Origin: Rana temporaria | Lineage: Eukaryota > Chordata > Amphibia > Anura > Ranidae | NCBI RefSeq assembly: GCF_905171775.1 | Contig: NC_053494.1 | Location: 200,311,044 to 200,375,043 of the forward strand | DNA length: 64,000 nt | Direction of reading: 5' to 3' | In this document: positions 11,331 through 22,552 of the stretch, piece after piece | Numbering within the stretch: position 1 is the stretch's first letter | Layout of the letters: each line of letters begins with the position of its first letter | Translations under genes and position numbers: made by a program | The notes under the pieces: generated by a model | What the model was told of the DNA's origin: nothing | Seen by the model: only the letters and a program-made list of their open reading frames with translations | Database searches by the model: none

Positions 11331-12302
11331 AGTCAAAGGCAGCAGTGCCATAGGTCTCACACTGCAAATGTACAGCTTGCCTTGAAGTATAGACATGTTT
11401 TTTTTCTTTTAATGTTTTAACTTTACAATCACTTTAAACAGAACCAGTCTGGAATGGCCGTTTATAAACAATGTGCACTTTCACTCTCAGAGGTAATTGC
11501 GCGTTATATTATTTGCTCGTATTCTCTGCCTCCTAGAGCAGGTTGGCTGATTTATTTCACATCATCATTTTTCCGTGTTGACTTGCTTATACCTTTAAGT
11601 GCCTAACCGTCCAAGTTTGTCACTGAGGCCGAGTGCATGGTATTGATAGAATTACTCATCAGAACTAATAAATATCAAATGCTGCTCATAAAACATACAT
11701 CAATGTGCTCATATAAAGGTCAATAAAAGCAATGGCACATAAAACAACATGCGCTGGTAAAAAAAAAAAATCGATGCACACAGTGCCAGTTTTGCCTCAA
11801 GGGACAGGAGAGATTGGAGATGGTGCCATGGCTGTCAGTTTTGACTTAAGGATAAGCTATCACTAATATTAAAGCCCCCTTCTCTGTTATAGCCTCTAGA
11901 TGTCACTGTTTCCATTGCCATGGCATACATGAAGAGCTCTAGTCATAGGCTAAAACTATACAACAAAACTATGCAACAGTGACATCTATAGGTGACATTA
12001 CATAATACACTCAGTTTAAAAAAACTGGTGCAAAACAATAGACATCAACGAAAAGTATTTTCATGGTGGCATCTTAAAAAAAAAGAAAAAAAAATGTTTA
12101 AGTTGACTGTTGTTGTTGCATGTCATTGTAAACTTGGGTTCTGTGGAACTCCAGGGTTCCTCCTAAAGGTACTAGGGGTTCCCCTAGATGTGGCTAATTG
12201 ATCTCCTGCCTACACTGACCACCAATACAAGGGGGCAATTTTCCACTGGCCAGCAATATAATGGGCCACTTCAACACTAACCCCTTATGTTAGCAGACAC
12301 TA
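11331..12302. other. intron stretch; decayed TTCC-type repeat at the end
   Basis: No gene seen. From about 12130 the sequence (GGGTTCTGTGGAACTCCAGG and onward) matches the interior of the hAT-like element at 42970-43269, so 12130-12300 is probably a truncated copy. Confidence 0.5.
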
Positions 12303-12737
12303 CGGCCCAGATTCACAAAGCACTTACGCTGACGTATAACAAGTTACGCCGACGAAAGTGCAAATGTGCGCCGTCGTATCTGTGCGCCAGACCCACAAAC
12401 AGATATGCGCCTAAAGCCAGGCTACACCCCGCCGACGTATCTTGCTTACGCCGGCGTAGGGTGGACGCACATTTAGGCTGGGAGCATGGTGCCGCTCCCA
12501 TTGATTAGCCATTCAAACATGCAAATGAGGGAAATACGGCGATTCACGAACCTGTGTGCGCCCAACGTAGGCTACGCGAGGTGCGCGTAAGTTGTACGTC
12601 CGGCGTAAAGTTATTTCCCATAAAGGAGGCGCAACCCAGCAGCAGACATGCAAAGGTCGGCACCAGGGAACACAAGCCGGCGTAATTTACGTTGGACGTG
12701 TGTCTGGCTGGGCGTAGGTTATGTTCACGCCGTACGA
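12303..12737. mobile_element. CpG-rich MITE, truncated
   Basis: The start GGCCCAGATTCACAAAG is typical of the GGGCCAGATTC family. Internal motifs such as GCCGACGTATC follow. The right end is missing: near 12737 the sequence switches to the AGCTCTATTTG segment of the TTAA family, which runs to about 12890. Confidence 0.75.
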
Positions 12738-13120
12738 AGCTCTATTTGCGGGAAAAAAAAGACGTAAATTTTGTTTGGGAGCCACGTCGCACGACCGCGC
12801 AATTGTCAGTTAAAGCAAAGCAGTGTCAAATCGCAAAAAAAATGGCCTGGTCATTGGGCAGCCAAATCCTCCGGGGGTGAAGTGGTTAAGTAAAAATCAA
12901 CTCAACTCAAACTAAAACATTTTAGGCAGCTACAGCTATTTTCTTTTTCTTTTTTTCTTTCTTTGGAAAACCCGGAAGATCAAAGCAGATTGTTGTAAGC
13001 ACCCCTGGCAGTGTTATATGGTTTGGTCCAACCCCTGTATCTGTGACTTTTACTGGACAGTTTGGTCTGCATTTAAATGTGGAGGAAAATATGAATAAAA
13101 GCATGTGGAACAAAAAGAAA

Positions 13121-13826
13121 GGGATTCATACGTATCTACTGATACGCCGCGTAACTTCTAGTTTGCTCCGGCGTATCTTTGTTTTGTATCCACAAAACAA
13201 GATACGCCTGCATCTGGGCTAGATCCGACTGGCGTACGTTTTAGTTGGTGCATATTTACGCTGGCCGCTAGGTGGCGCTTCCGTCGATTTCCGCGTTGAG
13301 TATGCAAATTAGCTAGATACGCCAATCCACAAACGTACGTCTGTCCGGCGCATTTTTTTACGTAGTTTCCATAAGGCTTTTTTCGGCGTAACGTTACCCC
13401 TGCTATATGAGGCGTACTCAATGTTAAGTATGGACGTCGGGCCAGCATTGAATTTTACGCTGTTTACGTCGTTTGCGTAAAACGTTCGCGAATAGGGCTT
13501 TGCGTAGAATTACGTTCACGTCGAAAGCATTGGCTTGTTGCAGGTTAATTTCGAGCATGCGCACTGGGATACCCCCACGGACGGCGCATTCGCGTTAAAA
13601 AAAACTTCATTTACGTCGGGTCAAGACGTATTAACATAAAACACGCCCCCATCTCATCCATTTGAATTGCACGCCCTTACGCCGACACAGTAACACTACG
13701 CCGCCGTAACTTACGGCGCAAATTCTTTCAGGATACGGAAAATACGCTGAAAGTTACGGCGGCGTAGTGTATCTGGGATACGCTACGCTGGATGGAAGAA
13801 TGCGCAGAGGTACTTGGATCTGGCCC
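13121..13826. mobile_element. CpG-rich MITE
   Basis: The right end GGATCTGGCCC is intact. The left end (GGGATTCATACG) has lost a few bases. The interior has TACGTCGGG, CGCCGTAACTTACGGCG and other family motifs. Confidence 0.75.
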
Positions 13827-14035
13827 TAAGTATTTTAAATATTGTCATTGCAGATATTCCCACATAGGTACAGTTACTAGAATATACTATTATTTGCTAT
13901 AGAGCCACTGAGGAATAAACCAAAGTGAAAGACACCACCTTTCCTTCCTACTTTCCAAAATAAAAATCTTTAATAAAAAAGAATAATTTTGGCCAATCAG
14001 CACCCAGAACTGTCATTCATGCACTGTGCCCTCAC

Positions 14036-14286
14036 CCACGAGAATGGAGATCAGCACTCCGGTCACCCTTTGCTCTTTAACCTCTGAGATTCGCGGTCTC
14101 TCTCCCGGCGCTGTTTTACTCATCAGGGTTAAGGCGTTGACATGAGTGACGGAGCGCACCGTGGTCGCCGTCAGCCAAGGAAGTCCGAAAAGGGCGCAGA
14201 GCCCACCCAGAGTGCCAATGAGGAGCAAATCCAAGTGAAAGCCGCTGCCTTTCTGTAGGCACCTTTCCTTCCGACTGACAATCAGG
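14036..14286 (-). CDS. SLC4A3: SLC4A3 exon, transmembrane segments 9-11
   Basis: This exon is 251 bp: one base completes the preceding Thr codon, 83 codons follow, and the last base starts a Gly codon. The acceptor is CTATTGCAG and the donor GTGAGG. It encodes LIVSRKERC, GSGFHLDLLLIG, ALFGLPWLTATTVRSVTHVN and VKEQRVTGVLISILV. The Arg in TTVRSVTH aligns with AE1 Arg730, an anion-site residue in the literature. The loop after ALTLM reads SKTAPGERP, one residue shorter than I recall in mammalian AE1-AE3. Confidence 0.97.
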
Positions 14287-15358
14287 CTGCAATAGAATCA
14301 AAAAAAATAAACAAGTATCATAATTATTAACATTAGAAGTGGTAGAAGGACGGAAATAATATTAGTGGGGCTAGAATACATAGAACATTTCAGCTTGTGT
14401 GGAACCGATTCCATTGTTATTTTAATTATGATTAGCAGCAGTAGTAGTGGGTACCATACTAATAACACCATCGTTATTAGACATGTGCAATTTGTTTGGT
14501 ACCGAATTAGTTTTTTAACAAATTTCGACACATTTGGAAATATCCGAATTAACGAAAACCCTTTTTACGGAATTTTTTTCGAACACTCGTAAATTTGAAT
14601 ATTCGAAAATTCAGCATTTTCGAGTTTTCAAAATTCCGAAATTTGAGAATTAGAAAATCTGAAATTAAACGAAAATTCAAAAGAAGAACGGAAATTTGAA
14701 AATCTGAAATAATAACTAATAATAACTATTACTAACCATTAAATTAGAGGTATTGGAATTTCCTTTAACATTTGGCTGTTAGTGAACGTAACAAATACGA
14801 ATTATCAGAAGTTACAATATTTCCAAAATAACGAATGCTGTATGTAAACGAATGGAACGTAATGAATTAATAATAATAAATAAAAATAATAAAAAAAAAT
14901 GTTTTATTATTATTAATTTGTTCTGTACCATTTGTTCAGATGCGACATTCGTTATTTCGGATAATTCATAACTTTTGATAAATTCGTATTCGTTATGTTC
15001 ACTAAGGCCTCGTACACACGATAGGTTAACCAGAGGACAACGGTCTGATGGACCGTTTTCATCTGTCAAAACCGATCGTGTGTGGGCCCCATAGGTTATT
15101 TAACCATAGGTTAAAAAAAAGCCAACTTGCTTTAAAATTAACCGATAGATTCCTAACCGATAGGTCAAAACCGATCGTTAGTAGGCACAACCATCGGTTA
15201 AAAATCCACGCATGCTCAGAATCAAGTCGACGCATGCTTGGAAGCATTGAACTTCGTTTTTTTCAGCACGTCGTTGTGTTTTACGTCACCGCGTTCTGAC
15301 ACGATCGGTTATTTAACCTATGGTGTGTAGGCGTGACGGACCATCAATCAGCTTCATC

Positions 15359-16264
15359 CAGGGCCAAACTTATCATTGGGCTTGACTGGGCTCAAGCCCA
15401 TGGGCCCCATCCAATAGGGGACCCCTGCCTGTTAAAGTCTCCTTACTTTTTTCTTTGATTATTTCTCCAGCGCATGCGCTTCCCGTCCACTGAGTCACGG
15501 CACGCTCTGTGTGTGCCGTTCCCAGGGCCCTTCCACCCTATACGATTGCTACGCAAGCTACGTAGGGCCCCCTCAATGTACTCGGGGCCCCTGCCTCCCC
15601 TTGGGTCCTTTTCCATACACGTGACGTAAATAGGTAGCACACGCCCTGAGCTATTGACTGTCTGACTCTGACCACGTGTCCTGACGAAAAAGTTCCCCGG
15701 TGTCCTGCCGAAAAAGTTCCCTTGGCAGATAAGGACCCCCCCTGTACTGCGCAGGCGCAGCGCGGCACTTGCGCAGTACAAACCTGAACTGAGCCTCCGA
15801 AAATAGCCGAACATGTAGAGCTGAGACGGAGGCAACTCTAAACGGCAAGCCACGCGCCGCGCCTGCGCAGTACAGGGGTAACTTATTCGGCAGAACACCG
15901 GAGGCTGTTGAAAGGTAAACCAGTTTCAAGGCTCTGTCTGCTCAATCACAATATAATTATTGTATAATGAACACTTGTCGCTGCTAATTGACCTTCGTTT
16001 TGTCGCGATTTTTATTAGGCTGGTCAGATGGTAATTACTAGGACGTGAGTCATAGGGAAAAGAGAATATTTCTGTAATGACTAATGAATGATTTTTATTA
16101 TTTAGCTCTCGTTTTCCCAAAGACTCCGGTGAGTGCACAAGTAGGCCTTTTGTTTCTTTTCGGTCCAAGAAATATTGGTTGTAGATATTTTAGCGGCGGC
16201 AGAGTCATTGGTGTGCAGGGGGTAGCAAATAGGCGTTAAAGAGCTTAAGATGGATAGCTGAATT

Positions 16265-16300
<36 letters not shown>

Positions 16301-16577
16301 CACATATTTTTATTGTGGTGTAGGATCTGGGCATGCTGTCCCTCCATCTCTTTTTCTCTCTTTCTTCCCTTTTTTTCTCTCTTTCTCTCCCTCTTTCTTT
16401 CTTTCTCCCTTCATCCCTCATTCTTCTCAGACTCTAACCACACCCCTTCTGAGCCACGCCCATTTGAGCCACGCCCACTATTTTGCAAGAACCATGCCCA
16501 TTTTTCATAATGTATAGAAGGTAGGGCCCGAAAGTGACTCAAGTCCAGAGGCCCCCATCTCCCTAAGTCCTGCCCTG
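15359..16577. mobile_element. hAT-like element, TSD GCTTCATC/GCTTCACC
   Basis: It begins CAGGGCCAAAC and ends CCTGCCCTG. The flanking octamers match at 7 of 8 positions. It contains a GATA microsatellite (16264-16301) and a CT-rich tract (16343-16415). No transposase seen. Confidence 0.75.
16264..16301. repeat. (GATA)n microsatellite
   Basis: About nine GATA copies, followed shortly by a long pyrimidine-rich TCTCTTTC tract to about 16415. Confidence 0.95.
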
Positions 16578-16800
16578 GCTTCACCGGTTAACCTATGACA
16601 ACGGTCCTTCAGACCGTTGTCCTCTGGTTAACCTATCGTGTGTACGAGGCTTGACAGTCAAAATTGAAAAGAAATTCCAATACGTATCATTTATTGGTTA
16701 GTTATTATTAGTTAGTAAGTTATTATTTTGAATTTCCCGATTTAGGATTTTTGAATTTTAGAATTTAGATTTTTGAATGTACGAATTTTTGAATTTGCAG

Positions 16801-17457
16801 TGATGATCCTGTTATTCTGTTGGGTGCACGCCCGGGCATGGGCAGTAGAGCCAAGTCATTGAAATCTGCTGCTGGAGAGTCATAGATGTAATTGGAGATT
16901 TCGACGAGTTGGCTTTTTCGACAGAACACCGGCGGGGGACCCCAGAAGAAGAGGAAGAGAGCAGGTAAGTATAACACATATGTTATTTTAATTAGAAAAA
17001 AAGAAGGTTTAATATCACTTTAAATTATATCCCTCAAGAGCCAAAAAGGATATAAATCCACTGTGTGTGGACCAAATGCCTTTGCAAACACAATAAGTAT
17101 CCTGGAAGTGACATCATCACTGTGCTGTATATAGCCTGTAGAGAGAGCAGAGCTGAGGGAGGGACCCAACAGGCCCCACCCACTACAGGCTGCCTGCAGA
17201 AAACTACAGGAAGAGGCGGAGACAAGACCAGTCACTCTGCACAAGGAGAGAGAGAAGCAGTGAGTGGTCTTTATTACAAGAAGGTAAAGTTGGATTCCTG
17301 CACAGATATGGAAGAAATACACAAAGCTCACCAAGATTCAAGAAGAATACACATGACTCTTATAATTAGACAATATTTGATTATCCTGGAGTTCAGCTTT
17401 AAGAAAAGTGAACCCAGGTCTGTGGAGTATATAAATCTTTAGTATCATCCTACTCAC
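16801..17457. other. intron stretch, no gene
   Basis: It contains AGCAGGTAAGTATAACA near 16960, a phrase shared with TTAA elements, and otherwise nothing recognised. Confidence 0.45.
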
Positions 17458-17624
17458 GTAGTGATCTGAGTCTCCATAAAGATGAGAATGAACACCAGAA
17501 GAGCCGGGATAGCTGATGCAAACATCATCCAGAGTGGAAACGGACCAGATGTCCCCATAGGATGAATAAACCACCCACGTTTTCCAGGAGACGTGACGGA
17601 CAGGCCTGAAGGAACATTCAACTT
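17458..17624 (-). CDS. SLC4A3: SLC4A3 exon, extracellular loop 4 and transmembrane segment 8
   Basis: This exon is 167 bp: 55 codons plus two bases. The acceptor is TTGTTGTAG and the donor GTGAGT. It encodes KLNVPSGLSVTSPGKRGW, FPLWMMFASAIPALLVF and ILIFMETQITT. GLSVTSP followed by KRGW is the phrase that best separates AE3 from AE1 and AE2. The Glu in FMETQ aligns with AE1 Glu681, the transport-site glutamate. A competing acceptor (TTCAG) 19 bases further in was set aside because the previous exon ends on a codon boundary and the KLNVPSG codons are conserved. Confidence 0.97.
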
Positions 17625-18110
17625 CTACAACAAGAGGATGGAAATTGTTTTTTTTTTTGCTTTCCACACAAAAAAGAGCAGCAAATACATTGGCGTTACC
17701 CTCAGCGACCAATTGAGGTTTAACATTCCTTCTCTAAACGCAAACCTAAATGTAGTTGTCGGGTGTAGGTGGTCACCAGTTTTCATAAATACGCCCCATG
17801 CGTAGAGCTGAATGGCTTCTGTAATCGTGATAAACGTCAACTTTAACTGCCCCTTATGCACAGCCCAGCTTATAGAAACCTCATTAGAGAAGAAGTGCAT
17901 GCAGGGAAAATTGCTTTTTTTTCATGTATAGCCCACAACACATCAGAATTAGCAAAAAATTCCAAAAAAAATAAAGAAAAATTGGGAACAAACGTTTTCT
18001 TTTTTCTTGGCCGAACAAATGAAGACTCTCTTTAGGCTCATTTACACGTGGCAACTATACTGCAAGATGTAACATGCATTGCTGCATTGCGAGGGCATGC
18101 ATTTTGTTCG
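17625..18110. other. intron stretch, no element ends seen
   Basis: AT-rich, with short T and A runs. No gene or paired repeat recognised. Confidence 0.5.
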
Positions 18111-18114
18111 TTAA

Positions 18115-18594
18115 TGTGGGGGTTCACCCGAAATTTTTTTTTAACATTAGCTTGAGGCTAATTATGGGAAGCAGAATCGGGTGTTTTTTTTTAAATCAAT
18201 GCAGTACATACCTTTTTAGAGATAGATGTTCTCCGCGGCTTCCGGGTATGATCTTCGGGACTGGGCGTTCCTATTTGATTGACAGGCTTCTGACCGTCGC
18301 ATACATCGCGTGACGCGTTGCCGAAAGAAGCCGAACGTCGGTGCGGCTCTATACGGCGCCTGCACACCGACGTTCGGCTACTTTCGGCAACCCGTGACGC
18401 GCTGTATGCGATGGTCAGAAGCCTGTCAATCAAATAGGAATGCCCAGTCCCGAAGATCATACCCGGAAGCCGTGGAGAACATCTATCTCTAAAAAGGTAT
18501 GTACTGCATTGATTAAAAAAAAACACCCGATTCTGCTTCCCATAATAAGCCTCAAGCTAATGTTAAAAATGTGTCTTTTGGGTGAACTCCCGCT
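18115..18594. mobile_element. TTAA-flanked giant hairpin, copy 1
   Basis: TTAA flanks at 18111-18114 and 18595-18598. The two halves are near-perfect inverted copies, each over 200 bases, meeting around 18350. The ends carry GGGTTCACCC / GGGTGAACTCCCGCT. The arms contain GCCGAACGTCGGTGCGGC and ATTGACAGGCTTCTGACC. Related copies lie at 21099-21531, 37100-37662 and 60850-61369. Confidence 0.9.
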
Positions 18595-18731
18595 TTAATT
18601 TGTTGTGTTGGCATAAATGGTGCATGCGCAATTTTTGGCATGCTGAAGTGCATTGGCAGCCCATTCATTGCAATGGTCTGCCTTAAAGGGGTTGTAAAGG
18701 TTCGTATTTTTTCACCTTAATGCATTCTATG

Positions 18732-19022
18732 CTAAGGTGTGCGCAGTCTATTGCATTAGGGTGTGCACCCCAAAGCTCAAACACACACTACCGATCACTC
18801 ATTATGTTCATTCAGAAAGGGAAAGGGATGGTCAATTACATATTTACCAGCCCCTTCCTCCACTCATCCTAAAACATCCTTGCAGCAACAGGCGGGAGAG
18901 GAGGAAAGCTGTTAGCACTGCAGGGGGAAGGAGGGAGCCAGGGCAGTAAGGTGAATCTGTGCTGTAAAGGGTGATTAGGGTGTGCATGGGCACACCTGGC
19001 ACACCCTGTGCACACGCCTATG
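18732..19022. mobile_element. hAT-like element, perfect TSD ATTCTATG
   Basis: The ends are CTAAGGTGTGCGCAG and CTGTGCACACGCCTATG. ATTCTATG flanks both sides (18724-18731 and 19023-19030). A longer relative lies at 45494-45967. Confidence 0.9.
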
Positions 19023-19237
19023 ATTCTATGCATTAAGGTGAAAAAACACCTCGCTGTCATGGGCCCCCCAGCCCCCCCGTTTTACTTACCTGCTGTATGC
19101 ATCCCCCGGCGTCCTCTTCTCTATGGAATCTGGCCGTTGACTGGATAGATTGATAGCAGCGCAGCCATTGGCTCCCGCTGCTGTCAATCACATGCAATGA
19201 CGCGGCCGCCCGGGGGCGGGACCGAGTCATACACTTG

Positions 19238-19927
19238 GGGCCAGATTCACAAAGCAGATACGACGGCGTATCTCCTGATACGCCGTCGTATCTGTTGTTC
19301 TATCTATGCGACTGATTCATAGAATCAGTTACGCATAGATAGCCATAAGATCCGACAGGTGTAATTGTTTTACACTGTCGGATCTTAAGATGCAATACCG
19401 CCGCCGCCGCTGGGGGGAGTTTGCGTCGTAAACCAGCGTCGGGTATGCAAATTAGGAGTTACGGCGATCCACGACGGTTTTTCGCGCTCGCTGCGTCGCC
19501 GCTAGTCTAGTTTCCTGTCGCAAAGTTAGTCGTTTTTTTTGGTGCCTTAACTTTACACAGCAATCGTATTGCTGTATAAAGTATGGCCGTCGTTCCCGCG
19601 TCGAAATTTAAAAAATAACGTCGTTTGCGTAAGCCGTCCGGGAATACGGAAGTACGCTACGCGCGTCGACGTTCGAAAAAATTACGTCACGGCGCGCAAA
19701 GCACGGCGGGAGTTCGGAAACGGAGCATGCGCGGTAGGTCCGGCGCGGGAGCGCGCCTAGTTTAAATGGCACACGTCCCTTTTGAATTGGCCCGCCTTGC
19801 GCCGGAGGCCGCCGGCGTAGTTTTCATCGCAAGTGCCTTGTGAATCAGGCACTTGCGATGAAAACTTGCGGCGGTGTAACGTATCTACGATACGTTACGC
19901 CGCCGCAGTTCTACCTGAATCTGGCCC
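19238..19927. mobile_element. CpG-rich MITE, TSD TTG
   Basis: It begins GGGCCAGATTCACAAAG and ends CCTGAATCTGGCCC. TTG flanks both ends (19235-19237 and 19928-19930). ATACGACGGCGTATC dyads lie just inside the left end. Confidence 0.92.
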
Positions 19928-20155
19928 TTGGCGTCTATGGATGCCCACTGTATGACACGGGAGTTCGCCCGCAAGCTAACCCCCTCGGGAGAGAGCTTGC
20001 ACAGTTGGGTTAAGTATAACATGTTTGTTACTTTAAAAAAAAAAAAAAAAAATCTATACAACCACTTTAATGCGACACACATTAATGCGCGACATGACGC
20101 GTATTAACTCACCACAAATTTGTAAATGGGCTCTAAAGAATTGTAAAGAACATAC

Positions 20156-20245
20156 CTGCGTGTAGGTGTCAGTTATTGTGTAGTCAATTAAGACCATAAC
20201 TAGGATAGATATCGGAATCCCGAAATCTCCAATCACTCGTCGAGC
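20156..20245 (-). CDS. SLC4A3: SLC4A3 exon, transmembrane segment 7
   Basis: This exon is 90 bp (30 codons), in phase 0 at both ends. The acceptor is TTTGCTCAG and the donor GTATGT. It encodes ARRVIGDFGIPISILVMVL and then IDYTITDTYTQ, one of the most conserved SLC4 segments. It is separated from the previous exon by an intron of only 97 bp. Confidence 0.97.
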
Positions 20246-20342
20246 CTGAGCAAAGAAAAAAAGAGAGAGAGAGCGAGACCATGTAACAGCTGGGATATGA
20301 GGAGGACCCGTATACCGCGCTGTCACTAACCCTCCATCTCAC

Positions 20343-20522
20343 CTTTCCTCCAAGGAACCGGCTGTTTTTGAACTTGCGCAAGAAAAAGGCGATGAGGAAA
20401 GTTCCTGACATCAGAATAAGGGAGAGTAAAGCGGTGTTCGGTTGCATCCGGGGACCCGGGGCAGCTCGACCTCCAGACCCACCAGAAGGGTATGTCCTGA
20501 GCAACGGGTGGTCTGCAAACAC
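20343..20522 (-). CDS. SLC4A3: SLC4A3 exon, extracellular loop 3 and transmembrane segment 6
   Basis: This exon is 180 bp (60 codons), phase 0 at both ends. The acceptor is TGCTCTAG and the donor GTGAGA. It begins VFADHPLLRTYPSGGSGG, continues through a short Gly/Pro-rich loop, then NTALLSLILMSGTFLIAF and LRKFKNSRFLGGK. The loop is shorter than mammalian AE3 as I recall it and contains no Asn-X-Ser/Thr sequon, whereas the human loop has one. RFLGGK at the end is AE3-like (AE1 and AE2 differ here). Confidence 0.96.
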
Positions 20523-20954
20523 CTAGAGCAACACAGTCAACTCTAAACATGAAAATTTCCTGTCCTTTCCTGCAGAAATATGTGTCTAAAATATCAAATG
20601 CCTCCTATATTCATTAACAAGATGCTATGATACCGCTGAGTGGTAGTTTAAATCAGTCTAATACAGGTATTTGCTCCCACTTCCAGGGCATAGATAGCCG
20701 CAGTATCCACGGATATCTACACCATGTCTGGCCCCTCCTCTGTCCCCCCCGCTGTCTTCTGGGAGACACACAGGTCCCAGAAGACAGGGTTCAGTGAGAG
20801 CGCGCATGTGCAGTAGAGAACCAGGAAGTCAAGCCACAATAAATCAAAGAGGTGAATAAGGTTCAGGGGGGCAGTATTTTCACTATGAAACCAAAATCAA
20901 GAACACTGGGACTTGACCGCAAGTTAACTGGAGGAAATTTTAAAACGAATCTTA
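20523..20954. other. intron stretch with a TTAA-family remnant
   Basis: The block around 20660-20800 (ending CTTCTGGGA) matches 32037-32140, a recurrent intronic repeat containing TAGATAGCCGCAGTATCCA. No gene seen. Confidence 0.5.
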
Positions 20955-21791
20955 TGCCGCGTACACACGATTGGAAATTCCGACAAGAAAACCGTGGATT
21001 GTTGGCTCAAACTTGTGTTGCATACACACGGTCACACAAAATTCCGACCGTCAAGAACGCGGTGACGTACAACACTACAACGAGCCGAGAAAAATTAAAG
21101 TGGAGGTTCCCCCTAAAAAAAAATTCTAACAATACATTCGGAAGACTGCTTACACTGTCTTTTTTTTTTTTCGCACATACCTCGATATCGCCGTTGATTC
21201 TTGCTGGACCTAGTTGATTGACGTTCCTCTGACCGGCGCATACTGCGCGTCACGACTTTCCGACAGAAGCCGAACGTCATTGCGCAGGCGCCGTATAGAG
21301 TCAACTCTATACAGCGCCAGCGCATCGACGTTCGGCTTCTTTCGAAAAGTCGTGACGTCAAGTATGCGTCGGTCGGAGGAACGTCAATCAACTAGGAACG
21401 CCCAGCCCCACAGGAATCATACCCGGAAGCCGAGGGATGAGACGGCGATATTGAGGTATGTACGAAAAAAAACAGCCTAACCGCAGTGTAACCAGTCTTC
21501 CGAATGTATTTTTTTAGGGGGAACCTCCACTTTAAGTTCAATGATTCAGAGAATGCGTCTAAATGATTCCGAGCATGCGTGTTTTTTTGCGCGTCCGAAT
21601 TGCATACAGACGATTGGAATGTCCGACAAGAACTTTTTTGAGTCGAAAAATTTGAGAACCAGCTCTCAAATTTTTGCTGTCGGAAATTCCAACAGAAAAA
21701 GTCAGATGGGGCCTACACACATTCGGAATTTCCAACCAAAAGCTTGCATCAAACTTTTCTTGTCGGAAATTCCGACCGTGTGTACGCAGCA
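20955..21791. mobile_element. TIR element TGCCGCGTACACACG with TSD TTA, holding a hairpin
   Basis: The left end TGCCGCGTACACACGATTGG and the right end GTGTGTACGCAGCA are inverse. TTA flanks both ends (20952-20954 and 21792-21794). The body has GGAAATTCCGAC dyads. It is split by a TTAA hairpin at 21099-21531. A TTA target fits PIF/Harbinger (inference). Confidence 0.85.
21099..21531. mobile_element. TTAA-flanked giant hairpin, copy 2
   Basis: TTAA at 21095-21098 and 21532-21535. The ends are AGTGGAGGTTCCCCC and GGGGGAACCTCCACT. Long inverted arms share GAAGCCGAACGTC and GATTGACGTTCC words with copies at 18115, 37100 and 60850. It is inserted inside another element. Confidence 0.9.
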
Positions 21792-21943
21792 TTAGAGTAT
21801 TATTTAATCAAGTATTATTAACTGTGGTTTACTACCGCTTAAATCCCAGTAGTCACAGGGAAAGGAAGTGTAAAGGAATTTCCCCAAACGCAGCAATACC
21901 TACCCTTTTCCTTATCTACTCCCCTAAAAAAGGGTGCCGTATG

Positions 21944-22369
21944 AAGTGCCATCTTAATAGCTTCATGGGCCCCTGGGCAAAGAAATGCATTGGGGCCCCA
22001 ACAATAAAGATGGTGACCTGCGGAATGCTATGCTGTCTGAGTCTGAAGATGGCAGAGGTGGGTGGAGCCGATCTAGTTTTCCAGCCACGTAGGTGGCGCG
22101 CTATGATGCTGGGGCAGCTGCGGCACGCTCTGAATGCTGGGCGGCCACTGTTATCACTGGTTGCTAGGCGCCAGGCAATTCTAGCAATCAGTGCAGTCAA
22201 GTGGCATGCTACAGCTTCAGTGGCTTGGCGCCCCTTCTCTGCGGCAACTTACAGCGCCAAGGCACGGTGCACCCGCCTAGGATCGGCCCTGCCTGTCCTG
22301 ATGGGGCCCCATGGGCACCTTGGGCCCCTGAGCTGTGCCCAGGTGTGCCCACTGGATAAGACGGCCCTG
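21944..22369. mobile_element. hAT-like element, TSD GCCGTATG/GTCGTATG
   Basis: The right end GACGGCCCTG is a standard hAT-like terminus. The left end (AAGTGCCATCTTA) is degraded. The flanking octamers match at 7 of 8, differing at a C/T. The 267-codon reading frame spanning this tract and its neighbour is chance. Confidence 0.65.
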
Positions 22370-22552
22370 GTCGTATGGGTTCCTCCTGGGGACTTCTGTT
22401 CTTGCTTCCTGGAACAGGTGGCACCAGTAACCACAAGTGAAAGTCTGGGGAAATCTTCTAAATTATACTCATTATGATGCCCATTCCCCAATTTACCCGA
22501 ATGGTAAAAAAAAAAAACATTTTTATTTAGACTTCTACTTTAATTACTATAA

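Larger units (their letters stand above)
15007..16650. mobile_element. TIR element GCCTCGTACACACGATAGG, split by a hAT-like insertion
   Basis: The left end GCCTCGTACACACGATAGG and onward is mirrored almost perfectly at 16620-16650. Internal words AACGGTC and GACCGTT form a second dyad. The part at 15030-15345 matches 6484-6797. A hAT-like element at 15359-16577 interrupts it. Confidence 0.85.
14480..16800. mobile_element. AT-rich TTCGAA-type element, outermost layer of a nested stack
   Basis: Sequence on both sides of 15007-16650 is rich in AATTCGAAAATTC- and TTTGAATTT-like words (14480-15000 and 16690-16800). The two halves appear to be one element split by the inner insertion. Its ends are approximate. 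Confidence 0.5.
18687..20066. mobile_element. TTAA-flanked piggyBac-like element carrying two nested insertions
   Basis: TTAA at 18683-18686 and 20067-20070. The ends AGGGGTTGTAAAG and CTATACAACCACT are inverse. It contains the hAT-like element 18732-19022 and the MITE 19238-19927. The remaining body is short and non-coding. Confidence 0.8.

Noticed and set aside
17458..17606. Alternative acceptor for the SLC4A3 exon 19 bases inside
   Set aside because: The previous exon ends on a codon boundary and the seven extra residues (KLNVPSG) are conserved in the family.
21674..22477. Open frame of 267 codons on the plus strand
   Set aside because: It spans the end of a TIR element and a hAT-like element and shows no domain or splice context.
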